From Patiria miniata (taxonomy: Eukaryota; Echinodermata; Asteroidea; Valvatida; Asterinidae), in assembly GCF_015706575.1 (NCBI RefSeq), contig NW_024037056.1, forward strand, positions 6,275,176 to 6,339,175: DNA of 64,000 bases, given 5' to 3'. This document shows positions 13,079-26,002 of this stretch, in pieces. Positions within the stretch are counted from its first letter, which is position 1. The number at the start of each line of letters is the position of its first letter. The notes under the pieces were generated by a model that had not been told where the DNA came from, searched no databases, and saw only the letters and a list, made by a program, of their open reading frames with translations. Made by a program: the position numbers and the translations under genes.

Positions 13079-13328
13079 GGGAGACACGTTATCGTAATTT
13101 CTTCGACAATAGGGAGACACTGGTCATTAGGGGGACATTTTCATGTCTCCCTAATTCCACAGCCCCCCTTTAGAGGCACAGTTTTACGGTCGCAATCAGG
13201 TTATATTTGTTGCTCGTGGTCTAATTAGTAAAAATACTGAAATTCGTGGGAAAAGGACAAGGGAATATTGGGTTAGGGCACATTGAAGTTTGAAAAATTT
13301 TGTGCACAAGTCTATGGGACTGTCTCCC
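13079..13328. repeat. Word-repeat locus, word GGGAGACA
   Basis: GGGAGACA occurs exactly at 13079 and 13112 and as TGTCTCCC at 13144 and 13321, with a near copy GGGGGACA at 13132. Confidence 0.75.
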
Positions 13329-13399
13329 AAATGACCCATTCCCGGTAATTGTTATTTCTGTTATATGTTTGAGCTATGAGGGGTGTGTACAAGCATAAC

Positions 13400-13660
13400 A
13401 TTCACTGTGTGGACTTCCGAACAAAAGATGTCATAACAAACCAGGTAGCAGCGACCTTGTGTGGACTTGCCCACGTCCACACAAGGTTTTCCCCTCTCTG
13501 GAAAACAGGTTAAGAGGCATTTTCGGGTTACCTGTGTCAAATTGAGGAGAAACATTAAAGGGAACCATAGAAAACAATTTGGGTTGAAAGAGTTTTCACA
13601 GTGTGAGTAAAATGAGTTTTGTGACCACACGAAAACAAAAGAATGTCCACACTAGGTATG
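13400..13660. repeat. Word-repeat locus, word GTGTGGAC
   Basis: GTGTGGAC occurs at 13407 and 13459 and as GTCCACAC at 13475 and 13644. The context GTCCACACAAGGTTTTC parallels GTCTCCACAAGGTTTTC of the locus at 3307, and AAAACAAAAGAATGTCCACAC parallels AGAACAAAGAAATGTCTCCAC at 48580. Confidence 0.8.
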
Positions 13661-16600
13661 TAACGTAAACATGTCAGTGTTTAGCCTAGGGGATTATATT
13701 GAAGAGATGATACACAATCACCACCCGAAATGTTTGTACATATGCAACTCCAACATTAATAAGTGAATCGTTTTCACGCCACGGCATATTATGTCCTGCT
13801 ACACTAAATTACCTCAGTCAGGTATTTCCAGGAGTTATTTTTAACGAACTGTGTTCTGCAGTGTTCAGCGTGTCCTCTGTATTCGATGAAACTATCAGTA
13901 CGTTAGGAGCATTTCAAAATGATAAATAAGTGGCATTTTGAGTGGCCTATTTTGAATGATATTTTGGGAAGATTAAACTGCTGATTTGCCCTCACACATG
14001 TTGGAACTCACTCTAGCTGAACTCCAGCGAATTATATCGCTATCGTTTACAGGATCTGCCCTTTTGCAACATACTCGACTTCTTTGTTTTTCCTTACACG
14101 TTCATCGTGTTGAACCTCTGGTCTTTATAACACGTACGCCTGTCTTCAGTATTAATTTTCAAACTTAAGTGAGTGTTTGTAGCTTATCTTCAGTGAATAT
14201 GATGTGTTTGGCAATTGGAATTGTATTCTTGGTATGTAGGAGCAGCAATTGGTAATCGTAGTTGTTAGCAGTGATTAGTGATATAAACTTCGCTTTAATT
14301 TGCGAGACATAAACATATTTAGATGTAATGCTTTTTCAGTATTACTGCTTTGGCCTTCAAAGATGAAATCCAAAAGAAGACCGAAGCTCAAACAATAGAT
14401 AGATGTGCATCAGTAGTACTCGCACCGGGCTGATAGTTTTAAAATAACGGGACGGTAGCTAAAACATTCGACAAAATTCAAATTCAATTCAATTCAAATC
14501 AAAGTAGAGATGGAAAATTACAGGAAACTGTTCAGCATTTTATTAAATTTTTTATTTTTTTTCAAACGATTCAACACGAAATTTGAAGACGAACTTTTCT
14601 TAGTTTGTATAATCGTCGCAATTAGCAAAGCCTAATTATTAAATTTGAAAAGCATTGATTGCTTCTAAAATATGGTGGAAATAATGGACGTTTATTATGC
14701 GGAAAGGGAATATGTGTAAATAATTCAAGCATGTGTCTAAATTTGTTTAGCGATATTGAAGTATTAACAAATATTTTTATCAATTCATCAATGGATGATT
14801 TCTGCACTATATATATAAATATAATTATAATATATGAATATTTTATTCATTCGAAGTAAACTGTGCATTTTAAGTTGTACAGAATTGACCATTATGCATA
14901 TCGTTTGTTGTAACATTAAGTAGATTTTATGGATGCAACTGTAAATTTTGTAGTTTTTTTTTTTTGTCGATTGAAAATTGACTTTGTATATTACAGGTGC
15001 ATTAGTTCAGTTAGAATTAGTAATTCAAAATGTTAATTGAGAGAAAGGCATGGGGTTTTCAGATCACAGGAGCGTAAAGCGAAGAGGGAGTCGTCAGGGA
15101 TTGACCATCTTTTTCTTTACAAATTAAGCCTGCAGACTGACCTTAAATTGGATGATTAGTTGAAGGAGATCACATTAATTCCCTCTAGATTATCTGTGGA
15201 TTCTGAGTTGGTTCTTGGAAGTGTTTGAAGTGAGCGAAACATTGACGAAAAGTATTAATGACGGATGTATGCGAATTAGCATTAACAAATTCTAATAATG
15301 ACAGAGTAGGAATGTTAAACGACATCAAATTTGTGTCAGAAGTATTCATTAGATACTGATATAAAATGTTTCACTAGTAGAAATTTTAGATGCAGTGTAT
15401 TTCACCGTGGATTCTTACTTATTACATTTTGGCGTTCCCTATAGAGAAGCATAATGTTAACTTCAAGGATGACATAATATAGGAGATGCTCCAGATAAAA
15501 TTAATTTGACAAACGGGGACGCATATTGAGGCAAGGCGAACTAAAATTCAATTAAATGCCCTTATATAGAACAGTGAATGCCATGGCCGTCGCAGGTGGG
15601 ATCTAGTCGTAGGCATGTATATACGTATACCTAAAACATTTCAAATCCTAACATGTGCACTGACAATAAAGTATTCTAAAGTCAAGTTTGCAAAGTCAAA
15701 ATGAGGTACTTTGTTGAATTTTCTTTTCCCAGGAGGATGTTTAATAGCCTAGCCCCATTGCTTCGCTGTGGCAAAGATGTCACATCTTTACATCACAAAT
15801 TTATTTAATCTTAATGTTAGTGATTGTTTTTTTTTTCTTTGCTATTTTCATTGCTGCAATGCTGTTTTGTGCTGAGAGTTATACTCGATCCTTTTTTTTT
15901 TTGCCAACCGGCACATTTCTTTTTCTTGCTCTTTAATATCGCGTGCTTATTCGCATAATTTGTTCTGCTCCTCGCTTTACAGTCTGCTATCCTCGTGCTC
16001 TCATTGTGTCTGTCGTTTTTTTATAACCAATTTGAGTTTGAGGGTCTAAATTGCTGGCGGGATGATTTCAGAACATTTTTCTGTTTTCGATGCAAAATAT
16101 AGCTGCATTTTCTTGTGCGCAACCTCGTAATAAAAAAATTTACAATGAAAGTTGACAATGGAAATAAAATGTCACTGTAATTTATGTGTTATTTGAGTGA
16201 TTTGTCATTTTCAGGTTGAGTATTTCGTGATTGTGTTTTCGTTGCGACGTACTCCAACTTTTTGATATTTGGATCCTCATTGTTTTTGGTAAACATTTAT
16301 GGTTGTGTCCTGTTGATGGCGTCTTTCCTAAGTGTGATCCACAGTGTCTGATGCTGTTATGTGTTTATTGAACCGAGAACGTTGAATCCCGGAAAGGGCC
16401 TAAAAATTGACACTACATTGCCAAAAAGTCTATTTCTGCTTTGCTTTTGACGACTATAAAATAATAACCATTCAACATAATGAGACATTAGGCTTGGTAA
16501 ATGCCTTTGTTTTGAATTCCGCAGTGTAGTGTCTTTGATGGAATTTGCTTGATTGATTCCAGCAGTATTTTGTGAAATATTATTTGAGAGAAAGCGTTGT

Positions 16601-19600
16601 CCTGCGGTAATGCGTTCCGTTAAGTTATGCGTTCCGTTTACGCAACGTTGCCTTAAGTTATGCGTAACGTTTTACGTTCCACTTGTCAGAAAAGCTGGCT
16701 TCAAAAGCGTTTGTCTGCACTGCTTGTACACTTTTTTCACCACTTCTTGTTTCCCTACCTTTTGCTCAGTGTGTATACTGTCAGAACATCTCATTATTCT
16801 TTGAGCAAAAGTTGCTTCACCCAGAACCACGACATGCACAGAATGTTGTTCCACAAGACGAATAATTCGTTTGGAGAATGACGTCATGCAAACATCAACT
16901 TAAATGTTGGCACAGTATTCTCGTTCGTGCCTGTTGTGGTGTGTGTTTGGCACATTTTTTGCTCGCTGTACACTTGTAAATTCTTTGACACTTGCCATGA
17001 GTCTTTCTATACAAGTCTGCCCCAGAAGCCGCTAACGAGATGGGAGCTAGTCTGGCGCCCTGACGCAAGACGAGGTACAATGCTCATCCACCATTTTCTG
17101 TGTTTGTAGTCTTGCATGGCACCTGGCTCAAGTACAAAACACATCGTGCTTTGCATGGATGAATTAATGTGTTTCGGTTTTGCTTTCTTAGAGGCTCGGA
17201 CTTCCAGGCAAGATTATGATTTCGAATTTTGTTTTGGCTTACTAACTCATTGTTTGATTTCATCCTCATCAAAACATGTAGCAGGTTTTATAGAACTATT
17301 ATAGGTATCTAGCCTTTCCCGTACACCAGATATTATATAGAGCAAACATTAAGAAGATATACCATAGACAGTCGTAGTGTAGGCAAAACAAAATAAGTAG
17401 TTCAGAGGACATCGGGTGATTAGATTTTATTGGCTTTTATATATCATCATTTGATGAAAAACCAGTCATTCTGATTGGTATTCTTCAATACATTTCTAAG
17501 CCCTTTGGATGAGTAGAAGATTATATCTAATTTAAAAAGTGTAAATATTTGAGAAATCAATGAGCTGTTGCATATTTGAATTTGTGTTCATGAGAATTTC
17601 GGGAATTTATCAACCAAAGAGGGCAAAAACCAAGGTAAAGGAATACACTTAAAGATCAAAAGTGATAATAAATGCTGTATTAAAGTAGGAGATTATCGCA
17701 TATGGCCTAGAGAATTGTTCTTAGATCGAAACTTGCAGTGGTAGAATGTAATTGTTACCCCTTGCTTTCTGAAGTACTTGTGGTATAGTTTGTGATGTTC
17801 GATAGTCATTGCGTAGAGTTTTTGTCATTATTGCGATATTTCCCGTATACCGAACAATTTAGCTTGTTGTCCTTCAAATTTAGCTGTTTTCCTTCAATCT
17901 AGACCCTACTCCTTCAGACAGTAATTGCATCTCTTGATTGACATGGTTTTTGATTCCCTCTCGCGAGTCTGGTCTGGTCACGTGACTTTGATTCTTCCAC
18001 GTGACCATTCTTTTCGGTCAGTCACTATAATTTCAAATTGAGTAGATAAGAGTGACATTTGGCTCATTGTCCGTGTAACAACACTGTCATACAAGAACGT
18101 TACTTTAAAGATGTAAACTTGATACAATTGGTACATTTTGTGGATGATTTTTCAGGATGTGGTTGAGCTTAGCTATTACCAAACAAAATCAACACTTGTG
18201 GTTGACAAGCGTGGTTGTATGTTCACTGAACGTGGCGTCGTAGATGAGGAAAAAGTGGTGTAACGTCTGCTCAGAAAGTTATTCAAAGTCGTGTTTGGGA
18301 CGAAGTCGACTTGGTGGCGTCCATCCAGATAACCTGATATGTGTCCATATAAAACGAAGAGCCGTCTCATCATGAAGAACAGGATGTTGTGCCCATTGAT
18401 TGTTTGGTCTCGTTGTAGCCGGTCCGTTGACTCTATGGTTATTTGATATGAAATCAATGTGCCTATGGGGAGTTTGGTGAAAGTCGTTTGGTTTATTGAG
18501 TGATTTTTTAGGAGCTGTTATGATGATTTGGTGACCCTTGAGTTTTACAGAGTGTTAGGTTTCAGGTTGTTTTGCAATAAGGTTTTGTCAAAATATTGTT
18601 GACTTTCACATATGAAAAATATGGATCTTCTAGTGTCATCAGTTCTTAGCTAACACACGTAAATTAATGTTGACTTGGACTGATTGTAGTAGCCTAAGTA
18701 GTATCATAAGACATCGGTCTCGTTTGTCTTTGTGGTTTATCGTCAGTGGTGTATGTTTGAAGGCACGTTTCGCAGCATGTTGTCGCATGAGCTTTTCTGT
18801 TGCTTTGATGCTCTGTTGTAATGGTGAGCATGCAAATTTTGTTAACACACTTTAATTTAGACCGTAAATACCTGTACATTAAACCAGACATTGGTCGATT
18901 TGGAAGGGGGAAGTGACCTTTGTTTCTGAGAAAGACAGTACAAAAGGCTGAAGTTATTCCAAAACACCAAAACCTATTAGCCACACAATAAATCACAAGT
19001 TGATGTAAACCGCTCATAGTCGGACAGATTGGTGCAAAATAAATTGTTCATTTGATGATAAACGCATGATAGTTGGCACACGGTTATAACATACCCTAGA
19101 AAAACGTTGTAGCTATAGGTCCATCGCAGATTTGTACTTGGAAGAAATATACGTACAACACTCAATTTTCACAATTTACAAAATGGCTGCCATTGCTTGT
19201 TATTCTACCAGTATTTTTTTTCAAAGGACAAATCTGCGATGGCCCTACAGACAAGCATATTTCTCATGACATACTCTGACTGTGTGCGAAATTCCATGCT
19301 TGTATCATCAAATGAACAATTCCATCGCCAATCTGCCGTACTATCATGGAATAGAATAAGGTGCAATCTAAAATATTAGCGCACTCACTTGATCTACATT
19401 CGATATTTCAATTCAAATCGTACAGTACATGCAGGTATATGTGAAACAGTTTTAATAGAATTACATCACTTTCAATCCATGAATTTTGTTTTGAGTTTGC
19501 CATCTCGAAATGTTGTGATAAAGTTTGATCGGTTATTTTGTTGTTGAATTGATCATTGTGTGTTTGATGTGGACACTGTTTTCATTTCATTTTGTGCACA

Positions 19601-20657
19601 TTTTGTCCCAGTCTTGTGTCTCACCCACACGTAGTCGGCACCATGAAACCTTCCAAACGACTGCTGATCCTCATTGCCTGAAATGCCGAGGGACCTCGAC
19701 ATTGTGTTGATCGTAAATATCTCACTCACGTTTTATTTCATGCAAATGTTCGAAGCAAGTCCATAATTATCAAAAATGTGTGTATGCACTTTCAACGAAT
19801 GCTTTAATCACTAAATTGCACTTAAATTATACCTGTTTTGATTTGTTAAACTAACGTATTTATATGCTTACCAATTTTGCAACAATATCAGAGAACTTTG
19901 TTTGAATTTCAATACACTCCATTGAGTTTCTGCTTCTTGTTTAGCATTAAGGATAAAAAGGCCGTCCGTTGCCGAATGTTAACCTTAATACTATAGTACG
20001 CACAACTCCCAGATAAAGAGTTGTACCAATTTTAAACAAGTTCGTGTTTCTTTCATTTATGTTTCTGCAGGAACGCGTCATCTGCACTCGCTGGTTCTTG
20101 GGCGACAAACATGAACGGCGCTCACTGCAACCAAGCACGGCAGGAATGACATATGTATAATGAGCACATCTTCGTCCGTTATTTCTCTTGATTTTATGGA
20201 TTTTCCAGTTATAACAAGGAGTTTAGAAAACAAAGGTCAATTGTTGATCCTACAAAATCACGAAAACGCAGTTTCAAGTGACTGATACGATTTTGGGGAT
20301 CATTTGACGACAGTTAGCTATACGTTGATAGGAAAATACATTTTTCTTATAATTTTGTGTGTAGTTTAATTTGATTTGCAGATGTTTATTATCTAATTCA
20401 CCTGTATCAAAGAGAAATGGTATAAACTATTTGATATGATATATAGTATTGTATCACATTGCAGAGTTTTTAGAAGTATAGCTCTGAATATTTGGAATGC
20501 AATATATGCTGCAATGTTTATTACATTACATTTCCTTACCAAGGGTATGCCCAAGCGATTAAAACTGGTTTCCATGGGGACCCTGCATACATTACACATG
20601 ACTACATACACGTACAATAACAAATACAAAATAAAAAAACATGTAATTAATGCATAA

Positions 20658-21056
20658 TAGTAAAACTACCACAGATATTACTTATTAAACAACATCGCTG
20701 AACAGGCATGATATTGTAGTTGACCTTTTGGTAACCCGTGGGATTACCATTGTTTTATCACCTCTGCCAAAATCAACATACTTTACCTGTTGGCTGATAT
20801 GAAAGCATCTCGACACCTTTGGTAGACTTTCCTCGATGCATGTGGCCTATAATTACTATTGTAAAACTACTACAGATATTATTTGATTGCTTAACAACAT
20901 CGCTAAACAGGATATTGTAGTTGACCTTTTGGTAACCTGTAGGATTACAAGACGTTTAATCATGCGCCTCTGCCAAAATCAACATACTTTATTTGTTGGC
21001 TGGTATGCAAGCACCTTGACACCATTGGTAAAGTTTCCTCAATGCAGCTGGCCTAC
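20658..21056 (+). repeat. Two-copy tandem duplication, unit about 200 bp
   Basis: GTAAAACTACYACAGATATTA begins each copy (20660 and 20861). Both continue through TATTGTAGTTGACCTTTTGG and GCCAAAATCAACATACTTTA to CTCRATGCA and GGCCTA. Confidence 0.9.
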
Positions 21057-21297
21057 TGGCTTAAGAGCTGGAATGATTGCATGGTGTGCGGATTATGAAG
21101 GAATGTTACGGAGCAGTTTGAATGTGATGATCGAGCTGAAACTGCTTGTATTACTTTGTGCGCAAGATAGAGCAGAACTGTTGTAGTCCATAAGAGTTGA
21201 CCATTAGTTTCAAGCTTGAAGCTCATAGTAAGGGAATAAATGTATGCTTGGGAGGTATGAAACACTCTGTTTAAGACCGGTTGTAGTCTGGATGCCG

Positions 21298-21503
21298 ATA
21301 ATGGACCGATCCAGTAAGCACCGCCCCATGGTGTTCTTACCAATCACAGCCGTGATTTATGTCCGACGTGCGTGCACAAATGTCCGACATGCGTGCACGC
21401 GCGTATGAAGCGCGCGGCAGGAAAATGCAGCGTGGCATTGGAGAGGAGCGCGTGATAATTGCCTTGTGCGCAGTGGGCGGGGCTTACTGGATCGGTCCAT
21501 TAC
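21298..21503. mobile_element. MITE with AATGGACCGATCCAGTAAGC ends
   Basis: The left end AATGGACCGATCCAGTAAGC is matched by the inverted GCTTACTGGATCGGTCCATT at the right end, 206 bp in all. The centre is GC-rich with two copies of TGTCCGACRTGCGTGCAC-like sequence. Confidence 0.9.
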
Positions 21504-21862
21504 CCGAGCCGAAGCCGAGATTGACGCGCGCGTCGCGCGTACTGCGTGATGTGGCGCATAACGCAGATGTACCGGTGTAGGGTGAATTTAGGACTATGAA
21601 ATACTGACTCACTGGTAGCTTTGCGCATGCCTTCGTGAAGATTGTGCACGTTCAACCAATAAAACAGTGCTGGCAACGGATTTCATAGGGGTCAAAATTT
21701 CATGTGACATGGGAGAAGTGTTTAAGACCAGCCAACCATGTCTTTATCAACCGTTTAAAACCGGCCACGTGACGGGCTCTAGACCAATAGGAATGGGTAT
21801 TCCTTTCTTGGGTATTTATGAATAGTTCAGATTTTGTTAGCTTGGTATGATACTGAAAATGT

Positions 21863-22640
21863 AAAGGGTGAGAAAAACAAGAAAGCCCAAATGGCACTCC
21901 CTATTTTTTTATTTTTTATTTTTTTATAAAGAAGTTCTGCATGTAGCACCCCTAAGATCTAGGATACGAAAGCCCAATTGATAAGCTTTCTTTTAGTAAC
22001 AGAATCATTCATATCGCTAATGTACTTTTCCAGTTATGGAATTTTAAACACGGATTCATGGATCACACGGGTGAGTGATATTTCAGCAAAACGAAAAAAA
22101 AATACATATAAAAAAAATCAGAACACTCTCATAACCATGATAACTGGCACTTATCATAACCTTTATTTAAACACCTTCTGCTTCCAATGTTAAAAAAACA
22201 TGCTTTAAAATGTCAAGAGTTTTTAGTCTTGCCCTGCCTTCTATCCGGTTCGTTAGTAAAAACGTCATTCACGCGCGCCCACCATTGATTTCTAGAGCGC
22301 CTATTGGCTACAAACGCTCAAGCTGCGTTAACTTCCGGTTCCAGTCGTGCAGAAAGTGCTGGAGGTGACGTCACACTAACGAACCGGATACCTGGCTACC
22401 CTGGAGACTTATGGGATTATTCTGATATCGTTTTCATGACACGACATGGTTTCATCTTTGCTGAAATACCACGTACCTTAATGCCGTGGACAAAATTTCC
22501 TAACTAAAAAAGTACATGAGTGATTTGAACGATCTTCTAATTTGGGCTTTCACATCCTAGATCTGAAAAGTGCTACATGCAGAACTTCTTTCAAAAGAAA
22601 TAGGGGGCGCCATTTTGGGTTTTCTTTTTGACTCACCCTG
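21863..22640. mobile_element. Palindromic element with CAGGGTGAGT ends, copy 3, with nested MITE
   Basis: Begins AAGGGTGAGAAAAAC and ends TTTGACTCACCCTG, with GAAGTTCTGCATGTAGCAC in the left arm and its complement in the right. The centre is replaced by other sequence including the MITE at 22242-22390. Confidence 0.8.
22242..22390. mobile_element. 149 bp MITE with TATCCGGTTCGTTAGT ends, nested
   Basis: TATCCGGTTCGTTAGT at the left and ACTAACGAACCGGATA at the right are perfect complements. The interior (ACGTCAT, ACGCGCGC, TAGCGCC, TGCGTTAACTT, GTGACGTCACACTAA) resembles 1730-1910, so that region holds a decayed relative. Confidence 0.92.
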
Positions 22641-23227
22641 TACGTGTGAACATTACTTAGAATGGATGTAGTTGTGTAAACAATATTTCCGACAATTCCA
22701 GTCTCTTCTCACGTTGAATTTCTGGAGGTAAATGTGTGGTTTTTTTTTAGTCCAGGCAACTGCTTGTGCGAGTGGTATGTGAACAGGTGAATTGGTTTAG
22801 GTTGAGGAAGATTATCTGCGTATTTGCTGTGAACTGATTGGTGTGAAACATGCAATGGATGTTTTTTGAAGTGTGTTGAATGATTTTTGGCTAAGGAATG
22901 CGAGTGGTGGATCCGTATTTTGAGTCTTTAAAAACACCTGTGACAGGAATCCTGTCAACATGTTCTGAATTTGTTTCTCCCACACGTGCCAGCAGATCAT
23001 CAGTCATCGGTTTCCTACCTAATATGTCCTTTAATCATGTTAGACCAGTGATCGCGCTTGTTTGACGCCAAAACGGTGTCTATACAAACAGTGAGTGCGC
23101 TTGTTTGAGATAAATTACCATGTCTTAACCAACTAATTGACATTTTATTGTATCACGCAAACCGAACAAAAATCGTTAATTAACAAATCGACATTAAGGT
23201 TTGAAATTATGTCTTCCCGGCTTTGTC

Positions 23228-23525
23228 TACTATACTACTAATAATAATGTGCTTATATAGCGCTTTATGGTCTCAAAGCGCCTTACAATAATTACTCCTA
23301 TTCATCAGGCCATGAAACCAGTTTTCGCAGAAACTCGAGATCAGCGCAATCTGGTCTCTACATTCACAGGTACCTATATATACTCCTGGGTGGAGAGAGG
23401 CAATTGTAGTAAAGTGTCTTGCCCAAGAACACAAGCACCATATTCCCCGTCAGGGTTCGAATCCATGTACCACGGCACGCGAGTCGAACACCGTAACCAT
23501 TGGACCACAAAGCTCCACATCAAAC
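23228..23525 (-). mobile_element. tRNA-derived SINE with L2-like tail
   Basis: On the minus strand it opens with a tRNA-like promoter (TGGTCCAATGGTTACGG, GGATTCGAACCC), continues with CTTGTGTTCTTGGGCAAGAC ACTTTACT, and ends GCGCTATATAAGCACATTAT TATTAG. The GCGCT and ATTATT tail resembles the 3' end of the LINE at 54470-54555, suggesting it borrows L2-type machinery (inference). Confidence 0.85.
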
Positions 23526-24922
23526 CTTCTCCTACCATTAGGCCTAACGCCATTAAACTCTGATGTTCTTGACTGGAAAATGACGAAAGTGCGGTTTGGG
23601 CGTTGTTGTGATTAAACGAACCAATGGCTCAAATCTCTCCTTTTTATCGTTTTTGTGATAAATGAGCGGAAACGAGATGGCCCAATTCTCTACAGTGGGG
23701 TGCAAAAAGGAGGAAACCCACTTTTGACAGGAATTTTAACCTACTTACTACTTACTTAGTTTATTTGAACTTTTTTTATCAGTGAAGTATAGCTCTTCAA
23801 CCATACGTGGTGAAAAAAAAATCTTTACAAATATCGCAAGAATAGTGTTATTATGCCAATTTAAATACAAAATCACCAAAATCACGTGTATTTTTTTTTC
23901 AAGCTTCGTGAACAAACAGGTTTTGCACATGGAATTTTCAAACTGCATATCTCAAAGACAAAATATGCAATTTCAATCATTTTTTTCGTCACTTATTTGG
24001 AAAGATCAATATTTGAATACCATTCAATTGAAGTTTGGAAATATGCTCAACAAGTAGATGGAAATTGCTGTCAAATATGGGTGTCCTTCTTTTTTGCACC
24101 GCCCTGTACACATGTACTTGTGATCGACTGTAAATTAATCGATTGTAAATGGATGTTCGTATACCAAGTATAACATGATTGCCAGTACGTAGGCAGACGG
24201 AGAGGGGAGAGAGAGCGTGGATGAAATGAAATGCCGTTATTCAGACTTGGTTTGTTTTTAAATAACTCGTATAAAAGGATGTTAAGGTACAATCAGTCGT
24301 GATCGTAATATTACTGAAGAGAGGCACCGAGATTTGGCAGTCAGAGATGATTTTTAAAGTGGATGTGTTACGTTTTCTGTGTGCGTATTGATTTGTGCAA
24401 TTTCAAATAATTTAAACGTAACCGCGTTGTTTGAGAGTAAGTTTTAGTTGATGAAATATTTGATGAAGAGGGGTTGGTATCTAGAGATGATTGTAAAGTG
24501 CGTTTTAAATGAGTTTTTTGTGAGTTGCTCTATGCGTGTGGATTTGACCCTATGTCGGAATTGATCATAAACTCATCGAGCAGGGGTATCTGATACTGAC
24601 GTCATAATTATTATGTCGCTAGTGATACATAGGCGCCGTGTAAATACCGGTGGGATCAAGTGTGGTATCCACTCAAACAGAGGAATTTTACCAAAGGTGC
24701 ATCTGCTTTGAAATTATTATTATTATTTGAATTATTTCACGCCTGTCAGATGATTACTCTTTGGGATTCGCATAAAGTTAAAGGCGTGATAAAATTATCA
24801 AGATTATATAATTGTATCAAGATTATATAATTTTGTAGAAATAATTTGTCAAAAAGGTTCAGTTGATATACTCCTTCAGAAAAACGTATTAAGTAATGAT
24901 TTAGTCCATTCAAATTCAAAGA

Positions 24923-25078
24923 AGGAAATAAATATTGCTTGACCGGTTTTAAACAAGTCTGTTTAAGACCGGTTTGGAATGAATTACCCAACCCGAAGAC
25001 AAGGGACATTATCAGCGTCCATTCCCCAAACTGGTCTTAACGGACTCGTTTAATACCGGCCAAGCACATATTTATTCC
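24923..25078. mobile_element. 156 bp palindromic MITE
   Basis: GGAAATAAATATTGCTTGAC at the left and CAAGCACATATTTATTCC at the right are imperfect complements; the inner GTTTAAGACCGGTTTGG mirrors CCAAACTGGTCTTAACGG. Decayed relatives occur near 21225-21290 and 21720-21830. Confidence 0.88.
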
Positions 25079-25954
25079 AACTCATCAATACCTTTTCGGT
25101 CAAAAAGTCAAAAACAAGTCGAAAATTATGAATTGCCAAAAGACTTTGTTCAACAAATTTACTTCATGGTTTTCGAAACACCTCTTTGGCTATGTTATGA
25201 TATGTGCCTCTCACAAGTAGTCGTAAACCATTCCTAATACGGAGATAGACGCACGCCATTCTCCATGGTTTTGTTAGTTTGTTGTAAAAATACAACTATA
25301 TTGTTTGATGCCAATTGTTACCTTTTAAGAGATGACTCTGTTGTAAAGAGCGTGTTACCGAACTCATGCAGTTACAGTAGTTGTTTGTTTTTTTTTAGTA
25401 AAAAACATAATTAAAAGTAGTGAAATGTTCAAGAGTGAACAATTTTAAACAACATAAATACTTGACTATTGTAGTCGGAGTTTGTCATTTTAAGAACAAG
25501 GATTATATTTTTATACACTTCTATATGGAATGTTATTGATGCTGTCTTTTCGTGTACAACCTTCAATACTTGGTGGTCTTAAACATTAAAATATGCTTAT
25601 GTCGCAAATCTCATACTCAGTTGTACATTATATCGTGTAAATAAACGATTTGGAATATTTTAATCTGGTTCATTCTGCTTATTTTTTTTTTGCATCGCTT
25701 TGTCCGACCCTTTCTTTACAACGACCCTACTGTTTTAAATCTTGAAGAAAAAAAACAGGAAATAACAATTGTACAACATCTATCGAAACGCTCTGGAAGA
25801 ATTCAAAACTTAAACCTTATCACTTCTTTAAAATATGTGATGTTGTAAAGATAGCTCAATGATTCAACATCTGTTTTAATTATCTTCACTGGCTTCAAAC
25901 TGATGCGAAGTACAGGTAAATTAAATTTGTTGGCTTTATTAAGAAAAATTGACG

Positions 25955-26002
25955 ACAGTTATTATTATTTTTATTATTATTACTATTATTATTATTTTTA
26001 TT
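25955..26002 (+). repeat. (ATT)n microsatellite
   Basis: Imperfect TTATTATTATTTTTATTATT run; no LINE end could be recognised beside it. Confidence 0.9.

Larger units (their letters stand above)
12068..20657. other. Long gene-free stretch downstream of the GPCR
   Basis: AT-rich, with the two word-repeat loci at 13079-13328 and 13400-13660 listed separately. A minus-strand frame at 18176-18457 and a plus-strand VVDKRGCMFTERGVVDEE near 18200 look slightly protein-like but match no family I know. Confidence 0.45.

Noticed and set aside
18176..18457. Minus-strand frame with NTTLNNFLSRR, faintly like molybdenum hydroxylase N-termini
   Set aside because: The ferredoxin cysteines expected next to such a motif are absent.
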